Below, one piece after another: positions 1 to 9,484 of a DNA stretch of 64,000 bases (position 1 is the first letter of the stretch; the number at the start of each line of letters is the position of its first letter). The notes under the pieces are model-generated. The model worked only from the letters and a program-made list of their open reading frames with translations, had not been told where the DNA came from and made no database searches. The position numbers and the translations under genes were made by a program. This DNA comes from Desulfatitalea alkaliphila (lineage in GTDB: Bacteria > Desulfobacterota > Desulfobacteria > Desulfobacterales > Desulfosarcinaceae): NCBI RefSeq assembly GCF_022968795.1, contig NZ_JALJRB010000009.1, forward strand, positions 62,001 through 126,000. Reading direction: 5' to 3'.

Positions 1-1
1 C

Positions 2-439
2 AAACCGATCATCATGCACGTGGGGCGTGAACCCAACAGCCCGCAGTATGCTTGTGATCCCCACCTGATCTGTCGGGCGGACAAACTGGAACGGGTCGTT
101 CGCGAGCATCCCCGGTTGCGGGTTTGCGTTCCGCACTTGGGGATGGACGAGTTGACGGCCTACCGGCACTTGATCGAAAAGTACGACAACCTTTGGCTGG
201 ACACCACCATGGCGTTGTCCGAATACCTACCTTTGCAGGAGGGCATCGATTTGGCATCCTATCGTTGGCAACGGGTGATGTACGGTTCCGATTTTCCCAA
301 CATTCCTTATGCCTGGGACCGCGAACTCAAACATCTGGCCCGCATGAACCTTTCCGCCCAAGCGCTGGAATGGGTCCTCCATAGAAGCGCCGCTGATTTT
401 TTCCAAACGGCTTTTCAGCCCAACTTGCCCAGTTCGTAG
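2..439 (+). CDS. Amidohydrolase family protein (amidohydrolase 2), 5'-truncated by the window edge
   Basis: The reading frame is open from base 2, so the N-terminal part lies outside the window. About 145 C-terminal residues remain. They show an HVGREP stretch, a VPHLGMDE segment and a GSDFPN motif whose Asp matches the last metal ligand of the amidohydrolase-2 TIM barrel (the family of aminocarboxymuconate-semialdehyde decarboxylase and related metal-dependent hydrolases or decarboxylases). The substrate cannot be told from this part. The last 25 bases overlap the convergent lytic transglycosylase gene. Confidence 0.75.
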   Translation, partial: KPIIMHVGREPNSPQYACDPHLICRADKLERVVREHPRLRVCVPHLGMDELTAYRHLIEKYDNLWLDTTMALSEYLPLQEGIDLASYRWQRVMYGSDFPNIPYAWDRELKHLARMNLSAQALEWVLHRSAADFFQTAFQPNLPSS

Positions 440-1881
440 GCGGTGCGATAGGCCACATAGTAGATATAGACGTTGCTCACATATTGCACCGTCTCGCTGC
501 CGATGCTTTGGCGCGCCACATGTTCCACGTTCAGAAACCAGCGGTTGGGGTCCAGGCCCTGTTCCGCCGCGCGCCGGCGCAGCCGGTTGATGCGCGCCGG
601 CCCGGCGTTGTAGGCAGCGATGGCAAAGTCGGTGCGATGTTCGAGGGCGAGGTCGGGATCGTCGAAATAGGTGTCCCGCAGGTAGGCCAGATATTTTACG
701 CCGGCATGGATGTTGTTTTCCAGGTCATGGATATCGGGAATGTCGATGGCCGGTCCGGCCGCCGTGCGCGGCAACACCTGCATGATGCCCACCGCACCGC
801 GATGGCTCCGTGCATTGGGGTCCAAACCCGACTCCTGATAGGCCAGGGCGGCGATCTTCAGCCAGTCGAAATCATATTGATCGGCATATTGCCGGAACAG
901 TCGCATGAGTTGCGCAAATCGCTGCCGCGATGGTTCGGAAAGCGGATTGCGGATCCAGTGGGTGTTCTCGTAGTAACGCGCCACCAAGAGATTGAAAGCC
1001 AGGGAGCCCTGGCGGTGGGTGGCCAGAAAGGCGTTCAAGTCGGCCAGCAGTTCCGGGTTGTCGGGGCGCACGGCCCAGGCGATTTCCCCGCCCTGGTGGA
1101 TGGCGATATCCCCCCACACCCGGATGTCGGGCAACACCTCGGACCAGATCCGGGCAATGTGGTCGTCGGCCACCGTCATCTCGAAGATGCCGGCATTGAC
1201 CATTTGTAAAATATCCTCTTCTTCCAGGCGTGGGTCCACCGGCACGATGTGGATGGTGGGTCGCAGCCGCCGCTTGCCCGACTGGTTGAGTAGCTGTAGG
1301 TGCGGGATGTAACTGCTGCCGTCCAGTACATGGAGGGTGCGGCCGTAGAGATCTTCCAACGATTCGATGGCGGGCAAGGCGTCATGGGTCACAAGCACTT
1401 CGCTGATCTCGGTGAAGTAGGGTCGGGTGAAGGCGACCTGTTTGCGCCGTTCATCGGTGACGGTCAGTCCGGCGGCGGCGATATCGCCCCGACCCTCCCG
1501 CAGGGCCGGCAACAGCTCTGCAAAGGGCAATACCGTGAAGACCACCTTGATTTTCAGACCATCGGCAGAAGGATGCCGACGGTTGAGAAACGCTTCGTAG
1601 GCTTTGAGCAGCTCGTATTCGATGCCGCGGGGCGTGCCCCGGTCGATGAAGAAATTGGTTTGGTTGTAGCTGACCAGCGCGCGGATGAAGCGCCGCTTTT
1701 CGATGGTTTCAACCAAGTCGCCGGTCCAGCGGGCCGCGATCCGGTCCATGGCGCTGGACGTCGCCGGAGCCGGGGGATGGGTGGGGAATTGGCGCTGGCT
1801 GAGCCACAGCAGGAGCAACAAAAAGAGGATTGCGCCGCAGGCCCACAAGCCGCCCTTTTTGATGCGGCGACTAACGGGCAT
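415..1881 (-). CDS. MltF-like membrane-bound lytic murein transglycosylase (SBP_bac_3 + SLT domains)
   Basis: The 488-residue protein has a basic N-terminus, one membrane segment (GGLWACGAILFLLLLLWL), a periplasmic amino-acid-binding-like domain (about residues 60-300, with the GDIAAAGLTVT and RPYF motifs) and a C-terminal SLT domain. The SLT domain has the QESGLDP motif with catalytic Glu near residue 350, GIMQVLP, and AAYNAGP. This is the architecture of MltF, which cleaves peptidoglycan to 1,6-anhydro products in the periplasm. A longer reading frame begins at 1932. The ATG at 1881 is preferred because it puts the basic residues and membrane segment at the N-terminus and overlaps the upstream gene by only 11 bases, so the two are probably co-transcribed. 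Confidence 0.85.
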   Translation of the reverse strand: MPVSRRIKKGGLWACGAILFLLLLLWLSQRQFPTHPPAPATSSAMDRIAARWTGDLVETIEKRRFIRALVSYNQTNFFIDRGTPRGIEYELLKAYEAFLNRRHPSADGLKIKVVFTVLPFAELLPALREGRGDIAAAGLTVTDERRKQVAFTRPYFTEISEVLVTHDALPAIESLEDLYGRTLHVLDGSSYIPHLQLLNQSGKRRLRPTIHIVPVDPRLEEEDILQMVNAGIFEMTVADDHIARIWSEVLPDIRVWGDIAIHQGGEIAWAVRPDNPELLADLNAFLATHRQGSLAFNLLVARYYENTHWIRNPLSEPSRQRFAQLMRLFRQYADQYDFDWLKIAALAYQESGLDPNARSHRGAVGIMQVLPRTAAGPAIDIPDIHDLENNIHAGVKYLAYLRDTYFDDPDLALEHRTDFAIAAYNAGPARINRLRRRAAEQGLDPNRWFLNVEHVARQSIGSETVQYVSNVYIYYVAYRTAYELGKLG

Positions 1882-3802
1882 CGGCGCTGGCCACTCGGTT
1901 GTGACCCCCTTGTTTGGCTTCCAGCAACGCATGTTCCGCGGCCGTAACCATCAGATCGGGCGTTTCCCGGGGTGTAGGGATCCATCCGGCCACTCCCAGG
2001 CTCACGCTCAACGGAATGCGCCTGCCGCGGTGAATGAAGTTGATCTGTTCCACGGCGTTGCGCGCCCGATCCGCTACCACCAGGGCATTTTGGGGCGCGG
2101 TGGCGGGCAGCAGAATGCCGAAGGCTTCGCCACTGTAACGGGCGATCAGGTCACTGGAGCGGCCCAACTGGCGGCTCAAGGTTTTGGCCACCATCCGCAG
2201 GCATTCATCCCCGATCAGATGGCCGTGTTGATCATTGACCTGTTTGAAACTATCGATGTCGGCCAATATGATCGACAAAGGGTGTTGGGTGCGGGAGGCC
2301 CTTTGAATCTCGCTGGCCAGGATCTGGTCGAAATAGCGACGGTTGAACAGCTTGGTCATCGGGTCGGCGAAGCTCATGCGGGACAGCTCTTTGTTGGCCG
2401 CCTCCAGATTGGTCAGCGCCCGCTCCAGCTCGTTGGTGCGATCCAGCACCCGCACCTCCAGGGCCTCGTTGGCTTGACGTTGCACCTCGAGCAGCTGCTC
2501 CTGAATCATCAGTTTCTCTTCCCGCGCCTTGCTGATATTTTCCGTTAATTGCAGCACCTCGTCCTGCGCCATGCGTTGCTGCTTGCGGGTCCGGTTGATG
2601 CGCTCGGCCAGCGCCACGGAGAGCAGCACCACCTCCATCACCATGCCGACCATTTGAATGTATTGGGTGAACGGGGTGCGCGGAATGGTGCGATTGAGCA
2701 TCAGCACATGCAGCAGAGTGCCCACATTGAGAAAAGTCCAGGCGATGATGAAATATTTGGCGGAGGTGTTGCCCCTGGCCCACAGATAAATACCGGTGGC
2801 CATGGCCACCAGGCTGCCGACGGCGGCCATGGGCAAGACGGATTTAATCAGCAGGTAGTGGGGAAAAAACAGAAAGGCGAGGGTGGCATAGCCCCAGTAC
2901 GCCACGAAAAAGGTGTTGAAATGGTAGACCCATCCCCCCTCGCTTTTGAGAGCAAGAAATACGCGGATGAAGAGGGCGGCCGCCAAGAAACTGGCGCTAG
3001 CGAACAGCGGATAGGCAATCCCCTTTAGCCAATCGACCTGGTGCCAAAGATACTGGTTGCCCAGGCCGGTTTCCGCCAGGGCGAAAAGGATGATGAAAAA
3101 GACATAAAAAACGTAAAACAGGTAGCTGCGGTCGCGGGTGAAAAAATAGAGGGACCAATTGTAAAGGAACATGACCGCCAAGGCGCCGAAGAACAGGCCC
3201 AGCAGCAGAATCTGGAATTGCTCGTTGAGCAGAAAGGCGTTTTGCTGCCAAAGGTCCATGTAGACCATGAGTTCGCCGTTGGTTGCCACCCGCACATAGA
3301 CCGTGCTCTCCTCTCCGGGGGCCAGGCTGAGGGGTTGGATGAAGTGGCGGTGCTGCACCGCCCGGGTCTCCAGTGGCAGCAATTGTCCCGTTGGGGGGTT
3401 GAAGTGCCAGGCGCCGCGGTCGTGGCGATATACGTTCACGGAAACGTAATCCAGGGTGGGCGAGCCGATCTCCAGCCACCAACTCCGCTCCCAATCGGTT
3501 TGATTGATCAGGCCGAAACGGAGCCAGACCGGGGGGTGCAGGTTGCCGAAACTGAGTCCCTTGGCACTGCTTTCCACCCATTGGTCGGCGAAGGCCGGTC
3601 CCGCCGCTTGGATGGCGCTCAGGGGCCGGGGTTCGATCAGATACTCCAGCCGACCGTCGATGGCCACATGTTGGGTGTGGGCAAACAATGGGATGGAAGG
3701 GGTTGCGGGCAGGGTCGGGTCGGCGCCCCCCGCGGCTAAGCCGTTGCCGACCATCAGCCACAAGAAGAACAAGCCAAGGGTGGTGCGATAAAGCAGACGC
3801 AT
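1871..3802 (-). CDS. 7TMR-DISM membrane protein with GGDEF-like domain (degenerate SGEAF signature)
   Basis: A 643-residue protein: signal peptide (residues 1-23), a periplasmic 7TMR-DISM extracellular domain (about 45-190), seven membrane helices (about 200-400), a coiled coil (about 405-470) and a GGDEF domain (about 475-640) beginning after the FADPMTKLFNRRYFD motif. The domain normally makes c-di-GMP from two GTP. Here the signature reads RYSGEAF (residues 555-561), so the first Gly and the Glu in fourth position of GG(D/E)EF are lost. Catalysis is therefore doubtful, and a receptor or scaffold role is possible. The downstream transglycosylase overlaps by 11 bases, which suggests a cell-wall sensing unit, though this is only inferred. 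Confidence 0.85.
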   Translation of the reverse strand: MRLLYRTTLGLFFLWLMVGNGLAAGGADPTLPATPSIPLFAHTQHVAIDGRLEYLIEPRPLSAIQAAGPAFADQWVESSAKGLSFGNLHPPVWLRFGLINQTDWERSWWLEIGSPTLDYVSVNVYRHDRGAWHFNPPTGQLLPLETRAVQHRHFIQPLSLAPGEESTVYVRVATNGELMVYMDLWQQNAFLLNEQFQILLLGLFFGALAVMFLYNWSLYFFTRDRSYLFYVFYVFFIILFALAETGLGNQYLWHQVDWLKGIAYPLFASASFLAAALFIRVFLALKSEGGWVYHFNTFFVAYWGYATLAFLFFPHYLLIKSVLPMAAVGSLVAMATGIYLWARGNTSAKYFIIAWTFLNVGTLLHVLMLNRTIPRTPFTQYIQMVGMVMEVVLLSVALAERINRTRKQQRMAQDEVLQLTENISKAREEKLMIQEQLLEVQRQANEALEVRVLDRTNELERALTNLEAANKELSRMSFADPMTKLFNRRYFDQILASEIQRASRTQHPLSIILADIDSFKQVNDQHGHLIGDECLRMVAKTLSRQLGRSSDLIARYSGEAFGILLPATAPQNALVVADRARNAVEQINFIHRGRRIPLSVSLGVAGWIPTPRETPDLMVTAAEHALLEAKQGGHNRVASADAR

Positions 3803-4279
3803 GGGACCAAGCTTTCCGGCAGAACCGCGTTCTTGCCTGACGGCCGGGGCGCTTGGCGCAATGCACCTCCCTGGCCGGCATTTAAGGGCTTGTGCAAAAC
3901 GGTAATACGAAGCGCTATCCCTGTCAAATCAAAAGTTTTGGAAATCAGAGGGTTGAATGCCGGTCGGGTGGCGCCGGCGACGGCCCCGGGTTGGATGCGG
4001 CGGCCTCGATGGACGCCACCGGACAGGTGTGCAAAAATGGGTACCCAACGCCGCCGGCATGCAATAAAAGCGTATCCGCAGAAGGGTTCCCGGCGGCTGC
4101 CGTAGGTGGCAACCTTTGCCTTTCGTCCTTGCGGCCGCCACATCCATCGGTGTGTGCCCAGGCGGGCGCCTTTGAGGCATCTATCTTGCATTATTTCAAA
4201 AGCTTTGGTTTAATGACCAGTAGCACCTTCGCTGGACGCGATTTCGCCCACATCTTCGCAATAAAATCGGACTGTCACG
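3803..4279. other. Divergent intergenic region between the GGDEF gene and the giant kinase
   Basis: This 477-base spacer lies between two divergent genes and contains short open frames but none with a ribosome binding site or recognisable product. A sigma70-like promoter reading right is annotated separately. On the minus strand a TTGACA (3922-3927) is followed by TATTAC (3902-3907), but the 14-base spacing is too short to call a promoter. Confidence 0.5.
4186..4214 (+). promoter_or_regulatory. Candidate sigma70 promoter for the giant sensor kinase
   Basis: TTGCAT (4186-4191) and TTTAAT (4209-4214) are separated by 17 bases. Transcription would begin near 4221, about 60 bases before the ATG at 4280. 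No operator was recognised. Confidence 0.4.
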
Positions 4280-7200
4280 ATGATCGCCGTTGACGGGTAT
4301 CAGATTATTGAGCAACTCGCTCCCGATTCGCATTGCGCGCTATACGCCGCGACCGATTTGGAGCGGGATCGCCCCACCATGATATTCTGCCGTCCCGCCG
4401 ATGGTTTGACCGTTTCAGATTTGGCCGTCCTTCGGGAAGGGTACGCGCGCATCAAGGCCATCCACTCCGAAAACCTGTTGCACATTTACGATTTTCGGAT
4501 CGTCGCCAACGAGCAAAGGGATGATTTCGTTGTTTTCATTTGCGAAAACCAGAACCTGCAGCCCCTGACGGCGGCCCATCCCACCCCTTGGACCGACTTG
4601 GATCACTTTTTCGCCGTGGCCATCGGCTTGGCCAAGGGAACCAACCTGTTGCATCAAAACGGTATTCTGCTCAAGGAGATCAACCCCTCCACCCTGATGT
4701 TCAGGACCGACTCCCACCAGCTGGTGATCAACGTACCGCTGGTTCTCTTGTCGCGCAGCAATCCCATTGCACAACGCGATGTGCGCGGACTTTACGACAA
4801 GCAATTTCTGGAACAGGTGTTGCCCTACATATCCCCGGAGCAAACCGGTCGCGTGAGCCGGCCGGTGGATCACCGATCCGACTTTTACGCCTTCGGGGTC
4901 CTGTTCTATGAGTGGCTTACCGGTCGCACCCCTTTTGCTTCCAGCGATCCGCTGGAGTTGATCCATGCCCATCTGGCCCGGCCGCCCCTTACGCCCACCA
5001 AGATTCGCACCGACATTCCTGAGATGTTGGCCCGATTAACCCTCAAGTTGCTGGCCAAAATGCCGGAGGAGCGTTATCAAAGCGCTTTCGGGTTGTTGTC
5101 GGACCTCGAGCGATGCCGGGATCAATCTGTCGCCATGGGCACCATTTCCTCTTTTGCTTTGGGCAATCGGGATGCACCGGAAAAATTGAATTTATCCACG
5201 CGGCTTTTCGGCCGCGAGGCACCCCTGGCCAAACTGCTGACCATCTACGAGAAGGTTAAGGGCGGCGCTTTCGAAATTTTGGATGTTGTCGGGGCCGCCG
5301 GCATCGGCAAAACGCGATTGGTGGAGGAGTTGCGTTATCCGGTCAATGCCGATGGCGGGTTGTTCGGCGCCGGCAAATACACGCCGTTTCATCAGAATAT
5401 CCCTTACAGCGGCATCATTAACGCCTTTCGGGAAATTCTGCAAAAAATTCTGCAGAGCAGCGACGAGGCCATCGCCGCATGGCGCAAGGATATCCGCGCC
5501 GCCCTCGGACCCCATGCGGCCTTGATCACCGGCTTTTTGCCGGAGTTGGACCATATTATAGGCCCCACGACCGCCGTCGACCCGATGCAACCCGACGTCA
5601 AGGAAAGGTTGTTTGCGCGCATCTGTGTCGCCTTCCTGCGGGTGTTCGCCAACAAAGACCATCCGCTGGTGATCTTTCTGGACGATTTGCAGTGGATCGA
5701 TTCGGCCAGCCTGGCATTGATCCAACAGGTGCTTTCCGGGCCGCCCATTCCCTATTGCCTGGTCATCGGCGCCTACCGGGACGGGGACTTAACCCCAGAC
5801 CACCCATTGTACCAAAGCGATCAATTGATGCGATCCAAGGGCATTCCCATGGGAATGATGAGCCTTGGACCCATCGGCCAGGACAATGTGCGCCAGATGA
5901 TTCTGGACACCCTCTCCAAGAACGTGGCCGACATCGAGGCGTTGACCCGCTTGGTGCATGCCAAAACCCACGGCAATCCTTTTTTTGTGGGCCAGTTCAT
6001 CCAATCGCTCCACTTGCGCGACCTGCTGTTCTTCGATTACCAGACCGGGGTTTGGCGCTGGCACGAAAGCGGTATCAAATCCCAAGCCTATACGGACAAC
6101 GTTATCGAGCTGATGAGCAGCGAGATACGCAAGCTGACCTCGGAGGCCAGGGAGGTGCTGAAAATGGCCGCCTGTGTGGGCAACCGCTTCGATTTTCCAA
6201 TCCTGGCCGCTGTGTCGCGGGTACCTGCGCAGCGCATCGCCCAAGGATTGTTGCAAGCGGTGGAGGCCGGCTTCGTGATTCCCAAGGCGGATGGCCTTGC
6301 GTTGCTCAATGACGTGGCAACGGGCAAACAGCCGGCGGCCAACGGCGTCCCGGTCGGTCAAGACGCGTTGCTGCAAGACGGTGCTTTTGCCTTTATGCAT
6401 GATCGGGTGCATCAGGCGGTTTACGATTTGGTGCCCGAGCACAACCGCAAAACCCTGCATTATAAAATCGGCCGGCTATTGCTTCAGCGGGTGGATCAGA
6501 AGGGGTTGTGGGAGAACATCTTCACCATCGTCAATCACCTGAGCCACGGGGTGACCTTTCTGGCCATGGCAGAGGAACGTTCCGGCCACGCCCACCTTTA
6601 CCTGTGGGCCGGATGCAAGGCCAAGGAGGGCACCGCTTATCAATTGGCCGTTAAATATTTCAACATCGGGATTGCCCTGCTTGCCAATGATTGTTGGGAC
6701 GATCACTACGATCTGGCCTTTGCACTTTATCGCGAAAAGATGGAGTGCGCCTTTCTCAATCGCGATCACGACGCAGCCGAGCATCTTTTCCAGTTCATCT
6801 TTTCCCGCGCCCGTTCGGAGATGGACAAGGCCACCCTGCTCTATTTTAAAATGGTGATGCATGCCGGGTTGGGGCAACACGAAGATGCGGTGCGTATCGG
6901 TATGGATGGTTTGGCCATCCTTGGCTTGCACCTTCGCCAGGGCCGCAAAAAATACAACGAACTGTTGGAACTGATTCGTTTGCGACTCAAGCACGCCAAG
7001 GTGCGCGCGGCCATTCTGGCCCGACGACCGCCGGTCGAGGATGCGCGCCAGCAACTGATTCTGAAAATGCTCTTGGATCTGGCCTTTTCCGTGTACATGT
7101 GCAACCCCCACCGGATGCTGGCCATCGCCGCCAAGATCGTGGAGTTGACATTTCGTCATGGTCCTTCGCCGGCGGCGGGCGTTGGTTTCATCATTGTCAG

Positions 7201-9484
7201 CGCGGCCCTTTGCGCCGGTTTGGGCGACTATCGCCGGGGGGTCGCACTGGGCACCCTGGCCCTGGAGCACAGTGATCGGAACGGCAAGGGCCCCGCCACC
7301 AAAATGCTGTTTTATTATGCCGTGGCGGTGAGTCACTGGCAACGCCATCTGCAGGTGGGCATCGACTTGTGCCGGCAGGGACTGCACGAAGCCATCGAAA
7401 ACGGCGACCTCAATTTCGCCGGGTATCACATCCAGTGCATCCTGATCTTTTTGTTCGCCAGCGGCGCGCCCCTGGACAAGGTGGAGGCCGAGTGCGCCAA
7501 ACACGCCGATTTCATTGTTAGTTCCAAGGATGGCAGTGCGTACAACTATGTTTGTTCGCTGCGACAAACCATCAAGTGCCTGCAGGGGCAGACCTCCGGT
7601 CCGAACAGTCTGGATGATCGCGATTTTCGTGAAGCCGTTCATATTCAGCGCATGATCAACCAGAACGTGCAAAGCGTTTTGTTGCGCCACTATCTGTTGA
7701 AGATGCAACTACTCTATATGATGGGGGATATTCGGGGGGCAGCGGAAGTGGCCCACTTTTGTGCCCGCCGCATCGATTACCACATCGGCACCATCATCGT
7801 TCCCGAGTTCTATTTTTACCAGGCCATGACGCTGCTGGCCGGCCTGCCGCAGCAGCCGCCCGGTCGACGGGTGGGGATCAAGAACCGACTGCGACTGAGC
7901 CTGCTCGGCTTCCACCGAATGGCCCGTCACTGTCCGGAGAACTTCGAGCACAAGCTGCTTTTGATCAAAGGCGAACTGGCGCGGGTGCAGGGCCGGTTCG
8001 AAAAGGCGTTGACCCGATTCCAGAATGCCATCACTTCGGCGCGCAAGCACGGTTTCCTGCACATGGAAGCCCTGGCAGCCGAATTGGCGGCCCGCATGGC
8101 ATTTCAGCGGGGACTCTTCACCGTGGCACGTGCCTACATGCAGGAAGCCCACACCGGTTACCGGAAGTTCGGCGCCACGGCCAAGTGCGATATGCTGCGG
8201 CGCACCTATCCGCAGCTTTTGGCCCGAACCCTGTCCATGAACGATCCGTCGCCGGTGTTGCCCATCGATTATGCCACAGTGGCCAATGCCTTGCAGACAG
8301 TATCCACCGAAATCGTTCTGGATCGGCTGCTGGAAAAACTGATGAAAATCGTCATCGAAAACGCGGGCGCCCAGCGGGTACTGTTCGTACTGCCCAAGGA
8401 GGAGGGGTTTGAGATCAAAGCCCGCAGCAGCATCGGCGGCACTATCCGGATCACCAGCCAATCGCCGGTGGCCGTCGTCCTGGAGGATGAGCTGTTGCTG
8501 CCGGCGGTTCGTTTTGTACAACACACCCATGAACCGTTGGTGGTGGAGGATCTTCAGCTGAATCCGGAATTTCGCACCGATTCCTATGTGATCCGCAATA
8601 AGCCCAAGTCCCTGCTTTGTCTGCCGGTACTGCGGCAGTCCGATCTGGTGGCGATTTTATACATGGAAAACAACATCACCTCAGCTGCCTTCACCCCTGA
8701 TCGGGTGGAAACCGTGCAGTTGATCGCCTCACAGGCGGCCATCTCCATTGAAAATGCCCGGCTTTACGAAGAGGTCAGCATGAAGGAGCGGGACCTCAAA
8801 GCATTGTCCGAAAACCTGCGCTCCCTCTCTTCCGAGTTGTTGTTGACCGAGGAGCGCGAACGCCGGCGCATCGCCGTGGAGTTGCATGATCGCATCGGCC
8901 ACGCCTTGGCCAATGTTAAAATGCAGATCAGTATTCTGCAGGAAACCGACGCGGCCGAGGAGCGGGCCCAAATGCTCACCAATGTGGGAGAACTGATCGA
9001 CCAGTCCATTCAAGACACCCAGTCCTTGACTTTCGAGTTGAGTCCGCCGGTGTTGTATGATCTGGGCTTGGAAGCCGCCATCGAGTGGTTGGTGGAACAG
9101 ATGCAGGAGCAGTATCGGCTGCCGGTGACCCTGTTGGACGATCAAAAATCCAAACCCTTGGATGAAAGCATTCGGGTGTTGGCCTTTCAGGCCACCCGTG
9201 AACTGCTGTTCAATGTGGTCAAGCACGCGCACGCCCACCAGGCCTGGATTCGTTTGCAGCGCGAAGAACGCAACCTGCGGATCGAGATCGCCGACGACGG
9301 CATCGGCATCCAGCGATCCACGCAGGACAAACAGGACGTGCAAAAGGGGGGCTTCGGCCTGTTCTCCATTCGGGAGCGGCTCAAGCATTTCGGGGGTCGA
9401 TTGGAAATGGACGCGTCGGCGGGCAAAGGAACGCGCATCGCCTTGATCGTGCCGATGCGTCCCATCGAGGAGGAGGAGATCTGA
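4280..9484 (+). CDS. Giant hybrid sensor: Ser/Thr pseudokinase + AAA ATPase + helical repeats + GAF + NarL-type histidine kinase
   Basis: A 1734-residue cytoplasmic protein. Residues 1-280 resemble a Ser/Thr kinase (YISPEQTGR, SDFYAFGVLFYEWLTG), but the HxD catalytic loop reads LLKEINPSTL, DFG is absent and no beta-3 lysine is visible, so it is a pseudokinase. Residues about 310-600 form an AAA ATPase with Walker A GAAGIGKT (338-345) and Walker B VIFLDDLQW. A TPR-like helical region follows to about 1320, then GAF (about 1335-1500), then HisKA_3 with the phospho-acceptor His1536 in ELHDRIGH, and a HATPase_c with DDGIGI and GGFGL. Large kinases of this type are known in myxobacteria, cyanobacteria and delta-proteobacteria. 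The stop overlaps the start of the response regulator by one base, so they are partners. Confidence 0.9.
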   Translation: MIAVDGYQIIEQLAPDSHCALYAATDLERDRPTMIFCRPADGLTVSDLAVLREGYARIKAIHSENLLHIYDFRIVANEQRDDFVVFICENQNLQPLTAAHPTPWTDLDHFFAVAIGLAKGTNLLHQNGILLKEINPSTLMFRTDSHQLVINVPLVLLSRSNPIAQRDVRGLYDKQFLEQVLPYISPEQTGRVSRPVDHRSDFYAFGVLFYEWLTGRTPFASSDPLELIHAHLARPPLTPTKIRTDIPEMLARLTLKLLAKMPEERYQSAFGLLSDLERCRDQSVAMGTISSFALGNRDAPEKLNLSTRLFGREAPLAKLLTIYEKVKGGAFEILDVVGAAGIGKTRLVEELRYPVNADGGLFGAGKYTPFHQNIPYSGIINAFREILQKILQSSDEAIAAWRKDIRAALGPHAALITGFLPELDHIIGPTTAVDPMQPDVKERLFARICVAFLRVFANKDHPLVIFLDDLQWIDSASLALIQQVLSGPPIPYCLVIGAYRDGDLTPDHPLYQSDQLMRSKGIPMGMMSLGPIGQDNVRQMILDTLSKNVADIEALTRLVHAKTHGNPFFVGQFIQSLHLRDLLFFDYQTGVWRWHESGIKSQAYTDNVIELMSSEIRKLTSEAREVLKMAACVGNRFDFPILAAVSRVPAQRIAQGLLQAVEAGFVIPKADGLALLNDVATGKQPAANGVPVGQDALLQDGAFAFMHDRVHQAVYDLVPEHNRKTLHYKIGRLLLQRVDQKGLWENIFTIVNHLSHGVTFLAMAEERSGHAHLYLWAGCKAKEGTAYQLAVKYFNIGIALLANDCWDDHYDLAFALYREKMECAFLNRDHDAAEHLFQFIFSRARSEMDKATLLYFKMVMHAGLGQHEDAVRIGMDGLAILGLHLRQGRKKYNELLELIRLRLKHAKVRAAILARRPPVEDARQQLILKMLLDLAFSVYMCNPHRMLAIAAKIVELTFRHGPSPAAGVGFIIVSAALCAGLGDYRRGVALGTLALEHSDRNGKGPATKMLFYYAVAVSHWQRHLQVGIDLCRQGLHEAIENGDLNFAGYHIQCILIFLFASGAPLDKVEAECAKHADFIVSSKDGSAYNYVCSLRQTIKCLQGQTSGPNSLDDRDFREAVHIQRMINQNVQSVLLRHYLLKMQLLYMMGDIRGAAEVAHFCARRIDYHIGTIIVPEFYFYQAMTLLAGLPQQPPGRRVGIKNRLRLSLLGFHRMARHCPENFEHKLLLIKGELARVQGRFEKALTRFQNAITSARKHGFLHMEALAAELAARMAFQRGLFTVARAYMQEAHTGYRKFGATAKCDMLRRTYPQLLARTLSMNDPSPVLPIDYATVANALQTVSTEIVLDRLLEKLMKIVIENAGAQRVLFVLPKEEGFEIKARSSIGGTIRITSQSPVAVVLEDELLLPAVRFVQHTHEPLVVEDLQLNPEFRTDSYVIRNKPKSLLCLPVLRQSDLVAILYMENNITSAAFTPDRVETVQLIASQAAISIENARLYEEVSMKERDLKALSENLRSLSSELLLTEERERRRIAVELHDRIGHALANVKMQISILQETDAAEERAQMLTNVGELIDQSIQDTQSLTFELSPPVLYDLGLEAAIEWLVEQMQEQYRLPVTLLDDQKSKPLDESIRVLAFQATRELLFNVVKHAHAHQAWIRLQREERNLRIEIADDGIGIQRSTQDKQDVQKGGFGLFSIRERLKHFGGRLEMDASAGKGTRIALIVPMRPIEEEEI

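Noticed and set aside
3902-3927. Minus-strand TTGACA/TATTAC pair upstream of the 7TM-GGDEF gene
   Set aside because: The 14-base spacing is well short of the 16-18 bases needed for a sigma70 promoter.
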